A stretch of 64,000 bases of DNA from Aquimarina amphilecti (lineage in GTDB: Bacteria > Bacteroidota > Bacteroidia > Flavobacteriales > Flavobacteriaceae). The stretch lies in contig NZ_FOAB01000003.1 of NCBI RefSeq assembly GCF_900109375.1, forward strand, positions 62,001 through 126,000, written 5' to 3'. This document shows positions 16,816-25,217 of this stretch, piece by piece. Position numbers and translations under genes: made by a program. Below the pieces are notes generated by a model. That model ran no database searches. It was not told where the DNA came from and worked only from the letters and a program-made list of their open reading frames with translations. How positions within the stretch are numbered: the stretch's first letter is position 1; every line of letters starts with the position of its first letter.

Positions 16816-18201
16816 CTAATTTATAATTGGTATTCCTACCTCTTTGATTGATTTAAAACCACCAGCAACATCCACTACGTTGTGCAGCCCCCTACTTTTT
16901 AGAATAGAAGCAGCAATTACAGAACGATATCCGCCAGCACAATGAATATAAAAAGTTGTATCCCTTGGAAATTCATTAAAGTGGTTATTTATCAAATCAA
17001 GCGGAGTATTGTGAGCTCCCTCTATATGAGCGACAGAAAATTCATTCCGTTTTCTAACATCAAAAACAGGAGTAGTATCTGTTAGTAGGTTCTTAAAAGC
17101 ATCTGCAGGGATAGAATCTAAAGTATCTATTTCTCTCCCTTCTTCTTGCCAAGCTTCAAAACTTCCTTTTAAATACCCTAAAGTATTATCAAATCCTACT
17201 CTAGAAAGTCTGGTTACTGTCTCCTCTTCTCTTCCTTTAGGTGTTATCAATAATATAGGTTGCTTTACATCTCCAATCAAAGCTCCAACCCAAGGCGCAA
17301 AACCTCCATCCAAGCCTATAAAAATAGATCTTGGTATGTGACCTTCTACATAATCACTTTGATGACGAACATCTAGAATAACCGCACCTGTCTCATTTGC
17401 TAGTAATTCAAAAATTTCTGGAGTCAACTCGCGTGTACCACGCTCCAAAACTTCCTGGATATCTTCATATCCTTCTTTATTCATTTTTACATTTAAAGGA
17501 AAATACGAAGGCGGAGGAAGCAAACCATCTGTAACCTCTTTTACAAACTCTTCTTTAGTCATATCAGATCTCAAAGCGTAATTCGTTTGTTTTTGAACAC
17601 CAAGAGTCCCTACTGTCTCTTTACTCATGTTTTTCCCACAAGCTGATCCCGCTCCGTGAGCTGGATAAACAATGACATCATCAGATAAAGGCATAATCTT
17701 AGTTCGCAAACTATCAAATAACATCTCTGCCAATTGTTCTTGAGTCATATTCGCTCCTTTTTGAGCAAGATCTGGTCTTCCTACATCTCCTAAAAACAAA
17801 GTATCTCCACTAAAAATAGCATGATCCTTTCCCTTTTCATCTTTTAATAAAAATGTTGTGCTTTCTAGCGTATGACCTGGAGTATGTAATACTGTAATCG
17901 TCACGTCTCCTACTTTAAATTCCTGTCCATCAGTTGCTATAATTGAATCAAAAGAGGTTTTAGCTTCAGGACCATATACAATAGGTGCTCCAGATTCTTT
18001 GGAAAGTGTCACATGGCCACTCACAAAATCTGCATGAAAATGAGTTTCGAAAATATACTTTATGTTCGCATTGTCTTCTTTGGATTTCTCTATATAAGGT
18101 TTTATCTCTCTTATTGGATCTATAATAGCTGCTTCGCCATTACTCTCAATATAATATGCTCCTTGCGCAAGGCAACCAGTATACATTTGTTCAATTCTCA
18201 T
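16816..18201 (-). CDS. persulfide dioxygenase-rhodanese fusion (CstB-like)
   Basis: 461 residues. The N-terminal metallo-beta-lactamase domain has the persulfide dioxygenase iron motif HFHADFVSGH (His54, His56, Asp58) and HTPGHT, GDTLFLGDVGRPDL. The middle rhodanese domain lacks a catalytic Cys (ILLITPKGREEE), and the last rhodanese has one (YIHCAGGYRS). Exactly this order (PDO, pseudo-rhodanese, rhodanese) is known from CstB, which oxidises persulfides to thiosulfate. It detoxifies sulfide-derived persulfide in the cytoplasm. It is divergent from a TauE permease, which could export the product. A perfect -7 box TACCTTTG (minus, 18234-18241) precedes it. Confidence 0.92.
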   Translation of the reverse strand: MRIEQMYTGCLAQGAYYIESNGEAAIIDPIREIKPYIEKSKEDNANIKYIFETHFHADFVSGHVTLSKESGAPIVYGPEAKTSFDSIIATDGQEFKVGDVTITVLHTPGHTLESTTFLLKDEKGKDHAIFSGDTLFLGDVGRPDLAQKGANMTQEQLAEMLFDSLRTKIMPLSDDVIVYPAHGAGSACGKNMSKETVGTLGVQKQTNYALRSDMTKEEFVKEVTDGLLPPPSYFPLNVKMNKEGYEDIQEVLERGTRELTPEIFELLANETGAVILDVRHQSDYVEGHIPRSIFIGLDGGFAPWVGALIGDVKQPILLITPKGREEETVTRLSRVGFDNTLGYLKGSFEAWQEEGREIDTLDSIPADAFKNLLTDTTPVFDVRKRNEFSVAHIEGAHNTPLDLINNHFNEFPRDTTFYIHCAGGYRSVIAASILKSRGLHNVVDVAGGFKSIKEVGIPIIN

Positions 18202-18233
18202 TTTTCCTAGTAATAAAATATCAAATAATTTTT

Positions 18234-18241
18234 CAAAGGTA
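18234..18241 (-). promoter_or_regulatory. -7 box of the CstB-like gene
   Basis: TACCTTTG on the minus strand, a perfect TAnnTTTG, 33 bp before the start codon. The oxygen-type box at 18326-18337 is not at the regular distance from it. Confidence 0.55.
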
Positions 18242-18325
18242 TGATTAATTAAAAATACCGCATAATAGTCTTTTATTTATATAGGCAAATTGGAACTTTT
18301 CTAAGCAGTGCTATTTTGGTCTCAA

Positions 18326-18368
18326 TGACATTTATCATAAAAATCTAATATAATTCATCATACTTTTA
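18326..18368 (+). promoter_or_regulatory. FNR/CRP-type box 1 and promoter of the TauE gene
   Basis: TGACATTTATCA (18326-18337) fits TGAYNNNNRTCA. The -7 box TACTTTTA (18361-18368) is centred 33 bp downstream, the class II activator position shared by all boxes of this set. Confidence 0.72.
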
Positions 18369-18390
18369 TTTTGAATTTATTACCTCCTAT

Positions 18391-19119
18391 ATGCTTAATA
18401 GATACTTACCTATTTTTATTACACTTGCCATCATTTCGGAAATTTTGGGCACTGTAGGAGGATTCGGTTCCTCTGTTTTTTTTGTTCCGGTAGCTAATTT
18501 TTTCTTAGACTTTCAATCTGTACTTGGATTAACTGCTTTATTCCACCTATCAAGTAATGTAACCAAGATTGCTTTATTTAAAAAAGGATTGGATAAAAAG
18601 CTAGTTATATCACTAGGTATTCCGGCAGTTCTTTTTGTTTCTATTGGTGCATTATTAAGTAAATATGTTGATCCAAAAATCTTGACTTGGTTTCTTGGTT
18701 TCTTCTTAATTAGTTTGAGTTTACTATTCTTGATTTTTACACAGCTTAAAGTGAAATCTACCACAAAAAATGCTATAATTGGAGGTACATTATCAGGATT
18801 AAGTGCTGGGCTTTTAGGCACAGGAGGAGCGATCAGAGGTATTACCATGGCGGCATTTAAAATGAACAAAGATAAATTTATTGCTACTTCCGCAATGATT
18901 GACTTAGGAGTAGACTTTAGTAGAACTATAGTCTATTATTTTAATGGTTATATGAATAGAGAAGTTTTATATTTAACCCCCTTTCTGATCGTCGTTAGTA
19001 TATTAGGTACTTGGATTGGAAAAAAAATATTGAATAAAATTTCCCAAGAACAATTCCGAAAATTCGTGTTATTCCTTATTTTGTCAATAGGAATAGTAAG
19101 TATCGTTGTTAATTTATGA
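18391..19119 (+). CDS. TauE/SafE-family sulfite exporter-like permease
   Basis: 242 residues with about eight membrane segments and the paired TauE repeats (GTVGGFGSSVFFVPVANFF and GLSAGLLGTGGAIRGI). The family carries sulfite, sulfoacetate or related anions. It is divergent from the CstB-like persulfide dioxygenase, suggesting it exports a sulfur oxyanion made there. Its promoter has FNR-type box 1. Its end overlaps the converging Bro-N gene by 6 bp. Confidence 0.86.
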   Translation: MLNRYLPIFITLAIISEILGTVGGFGSSVFFVPVANFFLDFQSVLGLTALFHLSSNVTKIALFKKGLDKKLVISLGIPAVLFVSIGALLSKYVDPKILTWFLGFFLISLSLLFLIFTQLKVKSTTKNAIIGGTLSGLSAGLLGTGGAIRGITMAAFKMNKDKFIATSAMIDLGVDFSRTIVYYFNGYMNREVLYLTPFLIVVSILGTWIGKKILNKISQEQFRKFVLFLILSIGIVSIVVNL

Positions 19120-19869
19120 TTTTAAAAGTTTAGGAAGATATTCTAATGCTTTACTATCACGTTTTTCGAAATATTCACTAGCATATTCTTTTAACCAATA
19201 ATTATCAATAAAATTTATAAATATTGGTAGCAAATGATTCTTATATTGTTTTACCTCTATTTCCTGACCACTAGGAAGTCTGTGCTGATACATTCCATAT
19301 TCGCGATTATATTGTGGAAATTTTCGTTCTAGATATTTATCAAAATGAATCGCCACACTAATATCTGGTCGTATCTCTTTTCCATCTAAAGCGTAATTTG
19401 GCAAAATATATCCTTCCTGTTCGAAACGTCCATATAATCGTATAAAAAGTTCGCTTAAAACAGAAAAATAACCCGATGACACTCGATCCCAATTGTCATT
19501 GAATCTAATCACAAAATTGGGGATTTCTAATCTTTTAGTATGATAGTACCCTTTAACTCTAATAAGTGGCAACACCTCATTAGTTACCCATTTCTTAAAT
19601 CTTTTTGCATTCTTAGTATCACTATTAAAAATCAATCCGTAAAGACCACTTTCTGATATCAAATTTACCATTTGTATCCGCCCATCTTTATAAATCTCAG
19701 TAGCAAAACGCTCTTCAGGATCCAAAGAGTTCCATGTATCTATTGGATTACTAAGTCCCATAACAATCCCGACATCCTGTATAACAAACCAGATTTGACC
19801 ATCAATTTCAATGGATGTTAGTTTCTGAAAATAAGTAGTATTCCTTTTCTTTGTGATTTGTGTATCCAT
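19114..19869 (-). CDS. Bro-N and P63C domain protein
   Basis: 251 residues. The N-terminus matches the BRO domain (IWFVIQDVGIVMGLSNPIDTW ... LISESGLYGLIFNSDTKNAKRFKKWVTNEVLPLIRVKGYY), a DNA-binding domain of phage antirepressors. The C-terminal part (from about 110) has a P63C-like pattern (FSVLSELFIRLYGRFEQEGY ... HRLPSGQEIEVKQYKNHLLPIF). Such genes are usually phage-derived but this one stands among housekeeping genes without other phage genes, so it is probably a domesticated regulator or a relic. Confidence 0.78.
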   Translation of the reverse strand: MDTQITKKRNTTYFQKLTSIEIDGQIWFVIQDVGIVMGLSNPIDTWNSLDPEERFATEIYKDGRIQMVNLISESGLYGLIFNSDTKNAKRFKKWVTNEVLPLIRVKGYYHTKRLEIPNFVIRFNDNWDRVSSGYFSVLSELFIRLYGRFEQEGYILPNYALDGKEIRPDISVAIHFDKYLERKFPQYNREYGMYQHRLPSGQEIEVKQYKNHLLPIFINFIDNYWLKEYASEYFEKRDSKALEYLPKLLKS

Positions 19870-19895
19870 ACCTCAAATTTTATAACTAATGCTTT

Positions 19896-20081
19896 TTAAG
19901 AAACCTTCATATACTTAAGCAATTCATATACAAGAAAGGCAAGCCAAACAATAGCCTTAAGAACTCCAAGTATTCCTATCCAAAAGCTTGTAGCATGACT
20001 TATATAATATATTAATGCACCAATAATTCCTAAACCATAAACAGTATTAGATGAAACATTTTTTTGTGCTCTTTCTTTCAT
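19896..20081 (-). CDS. small membrane protein, 61 aa
   Basis: I start at the ATG at 20081 (MKERAQKNVSSNTVYGLG); an upstream ATG at 20129 would overlap the HMA gene. Two hydrophobic stretches (VYGLGIIGALIYYISHATSFWIGILGVLKAIVWLAFLVYELL) form one hairpin in the membrane. Family not recognised, but similar small proteins follow copper or heavy-metal genes. It starts 20 bp after the HMA stop codon, so it is in the same operon. Confidence 0.65.
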   Translation of the reverse strand: MKERAQKNVSSNTVYGLGIIGALIYYISHATSFWIGILGVLKAIVWLAFLVYELLKYMKVS

Positions 20082-20100
20082 TATAATGTGTTTTATAATT

Positions 20101-20373
20101 TTAACTTTTTCGCATTCTCCCAATAGCACAACTCACATAAGATTTAGCTTTTCTACCTAAATTGTTGCTATCATTAACCAGTGGATATCCAAGTTTAGTT
20201 AGTTCTTTCTGTACAGTTTCTATACCATCATTAGTATCATAATTAAATGACACCGTACAATTATTAGTGTTTACGGATATTTCTCTAATTCCGTCAAGGG
20301 TGTGTAGTTTTTTTGCAATTGTACTTTCACAACCACTACACTTTAAATTTTGAACTTCTACAGTTGTTTTCAT
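20101..20373 (-). CDS. heavy-metal-associated (HMA) domain protein
   Basis: About 90 residues from the ATG at 20373. One HMA ferredoxin-like fold with the metal motif KCSGCES (Cys12, Cys15) followed by a short basic tail. Such proteins carry copper or similar soft metals between partners. The gene belongs to the oxygen-type regulon (box 2), which fits a role in supplying copper for the cbb3 oxidase, whose usual copper ATPase gene ccoI is missing at the cco locus. Metal identity is inferred. Confidence 0.85.
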   Translation of the reverse strand: MKTTVEVQNLKCSGCESTIAKKLHTLDGIREISVNTNNCTVSFNYDTNDGIETVQKELTKLGYPLVNDSNNLGRKAKSYVSCAIGRMRKS

Positions 20374-20391
20374 AATCAAATTTTAAAAGCA

Positions 20392-20434
20392 TAAAAATAA
20401 AAACACAGCTATTTTTTTACTATGATAATTATCA
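20392..20434 (-). promoter_or_regulatory. FNR/CRP-type box 2 and promoter of the HMA gene
   Basis: TGATAATTATCA (20423-20434) is a perfect palindrome. On the minus strand the -7 box TATTTTTA (20392-20399) is centred 33 bp downstream. Confidence 0.72.
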
Positions 20435-20454
20435 GTCTTTAAGCCAAATAAATC

Positions 20455-20497
20455 TGACTAATATCATTTTTAATCAAAAGCAGCGAATCTATCTTTA
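20455..20497 (+). promoter_or_regulatory. FNR/CRP-type box 3 and promoter of mlaE
   Basis: TGACTAATATCA (20455-20466), with the -7 box TATCTTTA (20490-20497) centred 33 bp downstream on the plus strand. It stands back to back with box 2 and serves the divergent operon. Confidence 0.7.
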
Positions 20498-20519
20498 TAA
20501 AAATTTTAGTACTAACTCT

Positions 20520-21302
20520 ATGACACAATCCCTTAGAATAGTAGAAAGAGTAAAAGCTTTTTTTATAGAAATTGGTGACTTATCATATTTTTCATTTCGA
20601 TTTTTTAAAGAAGTATTGACCAGACCTTTTGAATTTCAAGAATTATTACGTCAATGCTATCTTATAGGAAATCGATCTATACTATTGGTAGGTGTAACAG
20701 GTTTCATTCTAGGGCTAGTTTTCACACTACAATCTAGGCCAACATTAATGGAATTTGGAGCAGAGTCCTGGATGCCTTCTATGGTAGGCATCTCTATTGT
20801 GCGAGAAATTGGCCCAGTAATCACTGCTTTAATTTGTGCAGGACGTATTGGTTCTGGGATAGGTGCTGAACTAGGATCTATGAAAGTCACTGAACAGATT
20901 GATGCAATGGAAGTATCTGGCACGAATCCTTTTAAATATTTAGTAGTTACACGTATAACAGCAACAACTTTAATGCTTCCATTACTGATTATTTTTGGAG
21001 ATGCTATTGCTTTATTTGGATCTGCTATTATTGAAAATATTAAAGGAGCCGTTTCCTATCAATTATATTTTAATCAAGTTTTTGACGCTATAAAGTTCAG
21101 TGATATCATCCCAGCTACGATAAAATCTTTCTTTTTTGGTTTTGTGATAGGACTTGTCGGATGTTATAAAGGGTATCATTGCAAAAAAGGAACTGCGGGT
21201 GTTGGAGAGGCATCTAATTCTGCAGTGGTATACACTTCTATGCTGTTATTTATTATTGACTTTATAGCGGTATTTGTTTCTGATATATTTTTTGAAATCT
21301 AA
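20520..21302 (+). CDS. mlaE: MlaE-family lipid ABC transporter permease
   Basis: 260 residues with five to six membrane segments and the MlaE core (GFILGLVFTLQSRPTLMEFGAESWMPSMVGISIVREIGPVITALICAGRIGSGIGAELGSMKVTEQIDAMEVSGTNPF), including the EQIDAME loop that contacts the ATPase. It forms the permease of an Mla-type transporter that moves phospholipids between the membranes. First of three mla genes, with the ATPase starting two bases after its stop. Confidence 0.93.
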   Translation: MTQSLRIVERVKAFFIEIGDLSYFSFRFFKEVLTRPFEFQELLRQCYLIGNRSILLVGVTGFILGLVFTLQSRPTLMEFGAESWMPSMVGISIVREIGPVITALICAGRIGSGIGAELGSMKVTEQIDAMEVSGTNPFKYLVVTRITATTLMLPLLIIFGDAIALFGSAIIENIKGAVSYQLYFNQVFDAIKFSDIIPATIKSFFFGFVIGLVGCYKGYHCKKGTAGVGEASNSAVVYTSMLLFIIDFIAVFVSDIFFEI

Positions 21303-21303
21303 T

Positions 21304-22059
21304 ATGATGAAAAAACAGATAGAAAAATCACCAATTTTAGAACTGAAGGAATTACAAAAAAGTTTTGGAAATAATAACGTATTAAATGGATTCAGTTTAC
21401 AATTATTTGAAGAAGAAAACCTAGTAGTTATGGGTAAATCTGGTTCTGGAAAATCAGTCATGATTAAATGTCTGGTAGGTTTAATACAAGCTGATAAAGG
21501 AAGTATTAAAATTAAAGGTCAAGACATTACTGTATTGGGTCAAAATGAACTAGACCTACTACGAACAGAAATAGGTTTTTTATTTCAAGGGAGCGCCTTA
21601 TATGATTCCATGACTGTACGAGAAAACTTGGAGTTTCCATTGCGTAGGCATAAAGAAAAATTAAATATGAAAGAAACCACAGAAGATCTCATTATAGAAG
21701 CATTAGAAAATGTAGGTCTAGTAGATACTATTGATCTTATACCTTCTGAACTTTCTGGTGGTATGCAAAGACGTATCGCTCTGGCAAGAGCTCTGATTTT
21801 AAAACCAAAAATCATTTTATATGATGAACCTACAACTGGATTAGATCCGATTACAGCGAAAGAAATCATTGAATTAATGAGAAGTATTCAGAAAAAATAT
21901 GGAACATCATCTCTGATAATAACACATGATGTAGACTGTGCCCGAGTGATCTCCAACAGGATCATTTTATTAGTAGATGGAATCAATTATGCTGAAGGAA
22001 CATATCAAGAATTAGTACAATCAAATGACCCTCAAGTAAAAGCTTTTTTTAAACATTAA
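21304..22059 (+). CDS. mlaF: MlaF-family ABC transporter ATPase
   Basis: About 251 residues from ATG 21304 (an alternative ATG follows directly). Walker A GKSGSGKS, ABC signature LSGGMQRRIALARAL, Walker B ILYDEPTTGLDP, and the H-loop ITHDVD are complete. It powers the MlaE permease. A start at 21274 would overlap mlaE and is rejected. Confidence 0.93.
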   Translation: MMKKQIEKSPILELKELQKSFGNNNVLNGFSLQLFEEENLVVMGKSGSGKSVMIKCLVGLIQADKGSIKIKGQDITVLGQNELDLLRTEIGFLFQGSALYDSMTVRENLEFPLRRHKEKLNMKETTEDLIIEALENVGLVDTIDLIPSELSGGMQRRIALARALILKPKIILYDEPTTGLDPITAKEIIELMRSIQKKYGTSSLIITHDVDCARVISNRIILLVDGINYAEGTYQELVQSNDPQVKAFFKH

Positions 22060-22080
22060 GCTCAAATAAAACCACGCATT

Positions 22081-23058
22081 ATGGAAAAATCCGTTTCACA
22101 AAAATTAAAACTAGGTGTTTTTACAGTTCTAGGAACTTTATTACTTGTAGCCGCACTATATTTTGTAGGAAATAAACAGCACCTTTTTAGTAGTAATATT
22201 AGGATCAAATCTCAATTTGCCAATGTCAATGGTTTAGAGATAGGAAATAATGTTAGGTACTCGGGTATAAATGTCGGTACAGTAAGTAGCATTGAAATGA
22301 TTGGTGATTATAGGATTATGGTAGAAATGATGATACAAGAAAGTATTATAAAACATATTAAAAAAGACGCTGTAGCTACCATTGGCTCTGACGGTTTAGT
22401 GGGTAATATGATTATAAACATTATTCCAAGAGAAAGTAAATTATCTTCAATTATTTCTGGAGACACAATACAATCATATAGTAGAATTGGTTCTGATGAT
22501 ATGCTTACAACATTAAATGTAACTAACGAAAATGCAGCTTTGTTAACTGCAGATTTACTAAAAATAACTACTAAGGTTATCGATGGTAAAGGTACTCTTG
22601 GCTTATTAATAAATGATTCGACAATGGCTCAAGACCTTAAACAAACAATTTTTCAATTAAAAAAAACCAGTTCTGGAGCTTCAAATGTAATTAACGAGCT
22701 TAATAAAATAATTTCTTCTATTAACAAAAATGAAAGTGTTGCTGGCGTTCTATTATCTGATAGTATATCCGGAAAAAAGATGAAAACAATTGTTTCTAAT
22801 TTAGAACAATCAAGTTTTGACATTAATAAGATTACCAAAAATCTTGATTCTGCTTTAACGAATGTAGTTTCCGGAAAAGGAGCTTTGCATTATTTAACAG
22901 AAGACGAATCTTTAGTCAAAAAGATAGATACTACAATTAATAATATAAAAGAGGGTACAGATCTTTTTAACAAAAATATGGAGGCATTAAAACACAATTT
23001 CTTTTTCAGAGGATATTTCAAAAAACTCGAAAAGGAAGAAAAGAAAAAAGACAATTAA
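22081..23058 (+). CDS. mlaD: MlaD-like MCE-domain protein
   Basis: 325 residues: one N-terminal membrane anchor (LGVFTVLGTLLLVAALYFVG), then one MCE domain (IRIKSQFANVNGLEIGNNVRYSGINVGTVSSIEMI... VGNMIINIIP) and a long helical tail with short repeats (GKGTLGLLINDSTMAQDLKQT, ESVAGVLLSDS, GKGALHYLTEDESLVKK). The helical tail is typical of Bacteroidota MCE proteins and may form the bridge across the periplasm. It works with MlaE and MlaF in lipid transfer. Confidence 0.92.
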   Translation: MEKSVSQKLKLGVFTVLGTLLLVAALYFVGNKQHLFSSNIRIKSQFANVNGLEIGNNVRYSGINVGTVSSIEMIGDYRIMVEMMIQESIIKHIKKDAVATIGSDGLVGNMIINIIPRESKLSSIISGDTIQSYSRIGSDDMLTTLNVTNENAALLTADLLKITTKVIDGKGTLGLLINDSTMAQDLKQTIFQLKKTSSGASNVINELNKIISSINKNESVAGVLLSDSISGKKMKTIVSNLEQSSFDINKITKNLDSALTNVVSGKGALHYLTEDESLVKKIDTTINNIKEGTDLFNKNMEALKHNFFFRGYFKKLEKEEKKKDN

Positions 23059-23075
23059 ACAAAAACACTTGTATC

Positions 23076-23564
23076 ATGAAAATTGAACATCTTGAAGAAC
23101 ACGTAAATGACTATAGAAGCTCAATTAAGACTGTTGTAGACAAAAGGTTACTTTGGAAAACAAAGACCAAAAATTTACTCATTAAAACACTAAAAACCAT
23201 AGTAAAACTATATGATATTGGATGGAAAGTACAAGAATTAAGTTGGATTCATAATAATGAAGCTGTCAACATTACTTTTGACTCCTTCCCTACTGAATTA
23301 ATAGATTGTACTAATTTGATTCCTGCATATCAATTCTTACCAGGTGGAGCATTGATTTTTTCTCAATCATATAACGGTGACATTTATATTTTCATGTTAT
23401 TTCCCGAAATTGAAAACCTACCCAAAGAAAACAATGTAGTAGAATTAGGCACATATACTCCAGAAACAATATCCGAAAAACTGATTATCGAAAAGGTTGA
23501 TGAATTTCTGAAGGAAATGATACGTTGGGAAGTACCTTCCGTTAAAAGCAAGGTTGGTTATTGA
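23076..23564 (+). CDS. hypothetical protein downstream of mlaD
   Basis: 162 residues, soluble, no signal peptide. It begins with an amphipathic helix (MKIEHLEEHVNDYRSSIKTVVDKRLLWKTKTKNLLIKTLKTIV) followed by a beta-rich part (WKVQELSWIHNNEAVNITF). I do not recognise it. It follows mlaD by 17 bp and is probably co-transcribed, so it may be connected with lipid transport or simply ride along in the oxygen-type regulon. Confidence 0.6.
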   Translation: MKIEHLEEHVNDYRSSIKTVVDKRLLWKTKTKNLLIKTLKTIVKLYDIGWKVQELSWIHNNEAVNITFDSFPTELIDCTNLIPAYQFLPGGALIFSQSYNGDIYIFMLFPEIENLPKENNVVELGTYTPETISEKLIIEKVDEFLKEMIRWEVPSVKSKVGY

Positions 23565-23644
23565 TATCTTATAAAAAGAGGGTGATATAATAATTCAGTA
23601 AAAGCTATGAAATAAAGCGGGTTAAAACAATTTAGCAATTAATC

Positions 23645-24469
23645 TTATTTTAAGATCTTATAACTTGTAATTGTTGCTTTAAAATATTCTAATTTCTGTC
23701 CGTTAAGGTCCCAAATTCCTATCATCGAATCAGGAAGTAAGAATCCATCATAACTTTTATACGCCCCTATTTTTCCTATAAAATTTTCTAGAATAGTATC
23801 TCTATATCTTTTAGTTTCAAAATGATCTATTAAACCCTTCTCATCAAAAAAGAAAAACCCTTCGATGGTAAGATTTCCCTTTACCATAATTGCTTTTACA
23901 CTCTTAGCATTTATAATTTCCCACGAAATATCAGGATCCAAAAATCCAACAGGAAACCATATCAATTCTCCTAGGTATCTTGCTAAAGAACTCTGATCTA
24001 CTTCTCGACCAGTAAATTGAACAATATTTTTCAAACCTAAAAAACTAACTTTCACTTCCCCCTTATTATTTATGCTCTTATCTCTTATGAGTATCGGCAA
24101 GCTTTTTGCTTTCCAAATAAACCCAGGATTAACCGAAGACATATGCTGAACAGCTGTAAATCCCTCCCATTTATTATCTAGATCAGCTCTGATTTCACCA
24201 TTTTGACTGAATACAACATTGCAATATCTTGATTTTCCTAATACACCAACTTTGATCAAATAGTTTTTTACCAAATCAGGAAGTCTATGCATATCCTCTA
24301 ATGAAACCTTAGCATCAGACTTCTTATTAAGACCGAAGAGAATTACTTTTTCTTGCTCTACATTATTATTAAATGATAAAAAACCAATTGTACCTGCTAA
24401 TATTAATAATATAATAAACCCACCAACTATCCATAAAACCATTTTTCTTATTTTTTTAAATATTATCAT
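23645..24469 (-). CDS. DUF6544-like membrane-anchored protein
   Basis: 274 residues with one N-terminal membrane segment (MVLWIVGGFIILLILAGTIGFLSF). The soluble part has the pattern LPDLVKNYLIKV ... GEIRADLDNKWEGFTAVQHMSSVNPGFIWKA seen in the DUF6544/DUF6920 family, possibly a lipid- or ligand-binding fold. Function unknown. It is monocistronic. FNR-type box 4 (24647) lies 178 bp upstream on the other side of the gap, but the minus-strand -7 match at 33 bp is weak, so control by that box is doubtful. Confidence 0.68.
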   Translation of the reverse strand: MIIFKKIRKMVLWIVGGFIILLILAGTIGFLSFNNNVEQEKVILFGLNKKSDAKVSLEDMHRLPDLVKNYLIKVGVLGKSRYCNVVFSQNGEIRADLDNKWEGFTAVQHMSSVNPGFIWKAKSLPILIRDKSINNKGEVKVSFLGLKNIVQFTGREVDQSSLARYLGELIWFPVGFLDPDISWEIINAKSVKAIMVKGNLTIEGFFFFDEKGLIDHFETKRYRDTILENFIGKIGAYKSYDGFLLPDSMIGIWDLNGQKLEYFKATITSYKILK

Positions 24470-24646
24470 ATTCTATTTTATGATCATCCCTCATTTCGAT
24501 AATTCGATCCATTATTTGCAAAATCGAAATCGTGCATAACTACCAATAAGGATAATCACTGCTCCTCACTTAATTATTTTAAAATATTGAACCCATTATC
24601 CGAATTATAACTATCCAAATTTCATAGAAAACACAATATTTTAGAA

Positions 24647-24689
24647 TGATATTTATCATATTTAAAAACAAAGAGAGCTACTATTTTTG
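24647..24689 (+). promoter_or_regulatory. FNR/CRP-type box 4 and promoter
   Basis: TGATATTTATCA (24647-24658), with the perfect -7 box TATTTTTG (24682-24689) centred 33 bp downstream on the plus strand. The rest of the gap 24470-24716 is featureless. Confidence 0.78.
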
Positions 24690-24716
24690 ATATAGATTTA
24701 AAAGATCATTATAATC

Positions 24717-25103
24717 ATGGACATATCTATTTTTTTAGCTAAATTCTGGGGATGGTATCTTCTCATATTCTTTCTTATACTTAGTTTTAACACTAACCGC
24801 ATAAAACAAATTTTCGAGAATTTAAAAGATCAGAAATTCTTAATAATTACCTCTTTTGTAGCTATCATTATTGGATTACTCAATATCCTTTTCCATAATA
24901 TATGGGAACCAAGCTGGAAATTTATTATTACCGCTATAGGTTGGGTTGCATTGAGTAAAGGATTAGCTCTATTTATTTTTCCTGTAGCGACAACAAAATG
25001 GTTAGAACTCATTAACATAAAACTAGTGCAAGTACTATATATCTTATTATTCTTAACTGGAATTTTATTGCTCAACATATCCTATCAATTAGTGCCATAT
25101 TAA
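24717..25103 (+). CDS. small four-helix membrane protein
   Basis: 128 residues with four membrane segments (about 8-24, 40-58, 68-86, 105-124). No recognised family, though small proteins of this shape are common in flavobacterial stress regulons. It is directly controlled by FNR-type box 4 and may be co-transcribed with the flavodoxin-like and HPF genes that follow. Confidence 0.6.
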   Translation: MDISIFLAKFWGWYLLIFFLILSFNTNRIKQIFENLKDQKFLIITSFVAIIIGLLNILFHNIWEPSWKFIITAIGWVALSKGLALFIFPVATTKWLELINIKLVQVLYILLFLTGILLLNISYQLVPY

Positions 25104-25217
25104 TGGTACAAAAACACAACTATGTTTACAAAAAAACCTGAAGAAATCAAGAGATAAAGAAAAATTATGGCGTATTACAAATCTTATACTTTGATTGCCA
25201 ACTAAAGTTTCTTATTA

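Noticed and set aside
24616..24658. Box 4 as a control site for the DUF6544-like gene too
   Set aside because: On the minus strand the sequence at 33 bp (GAAATTTG) lacks the TA of the -7 box, so only the plus-strand promoter is claimed.
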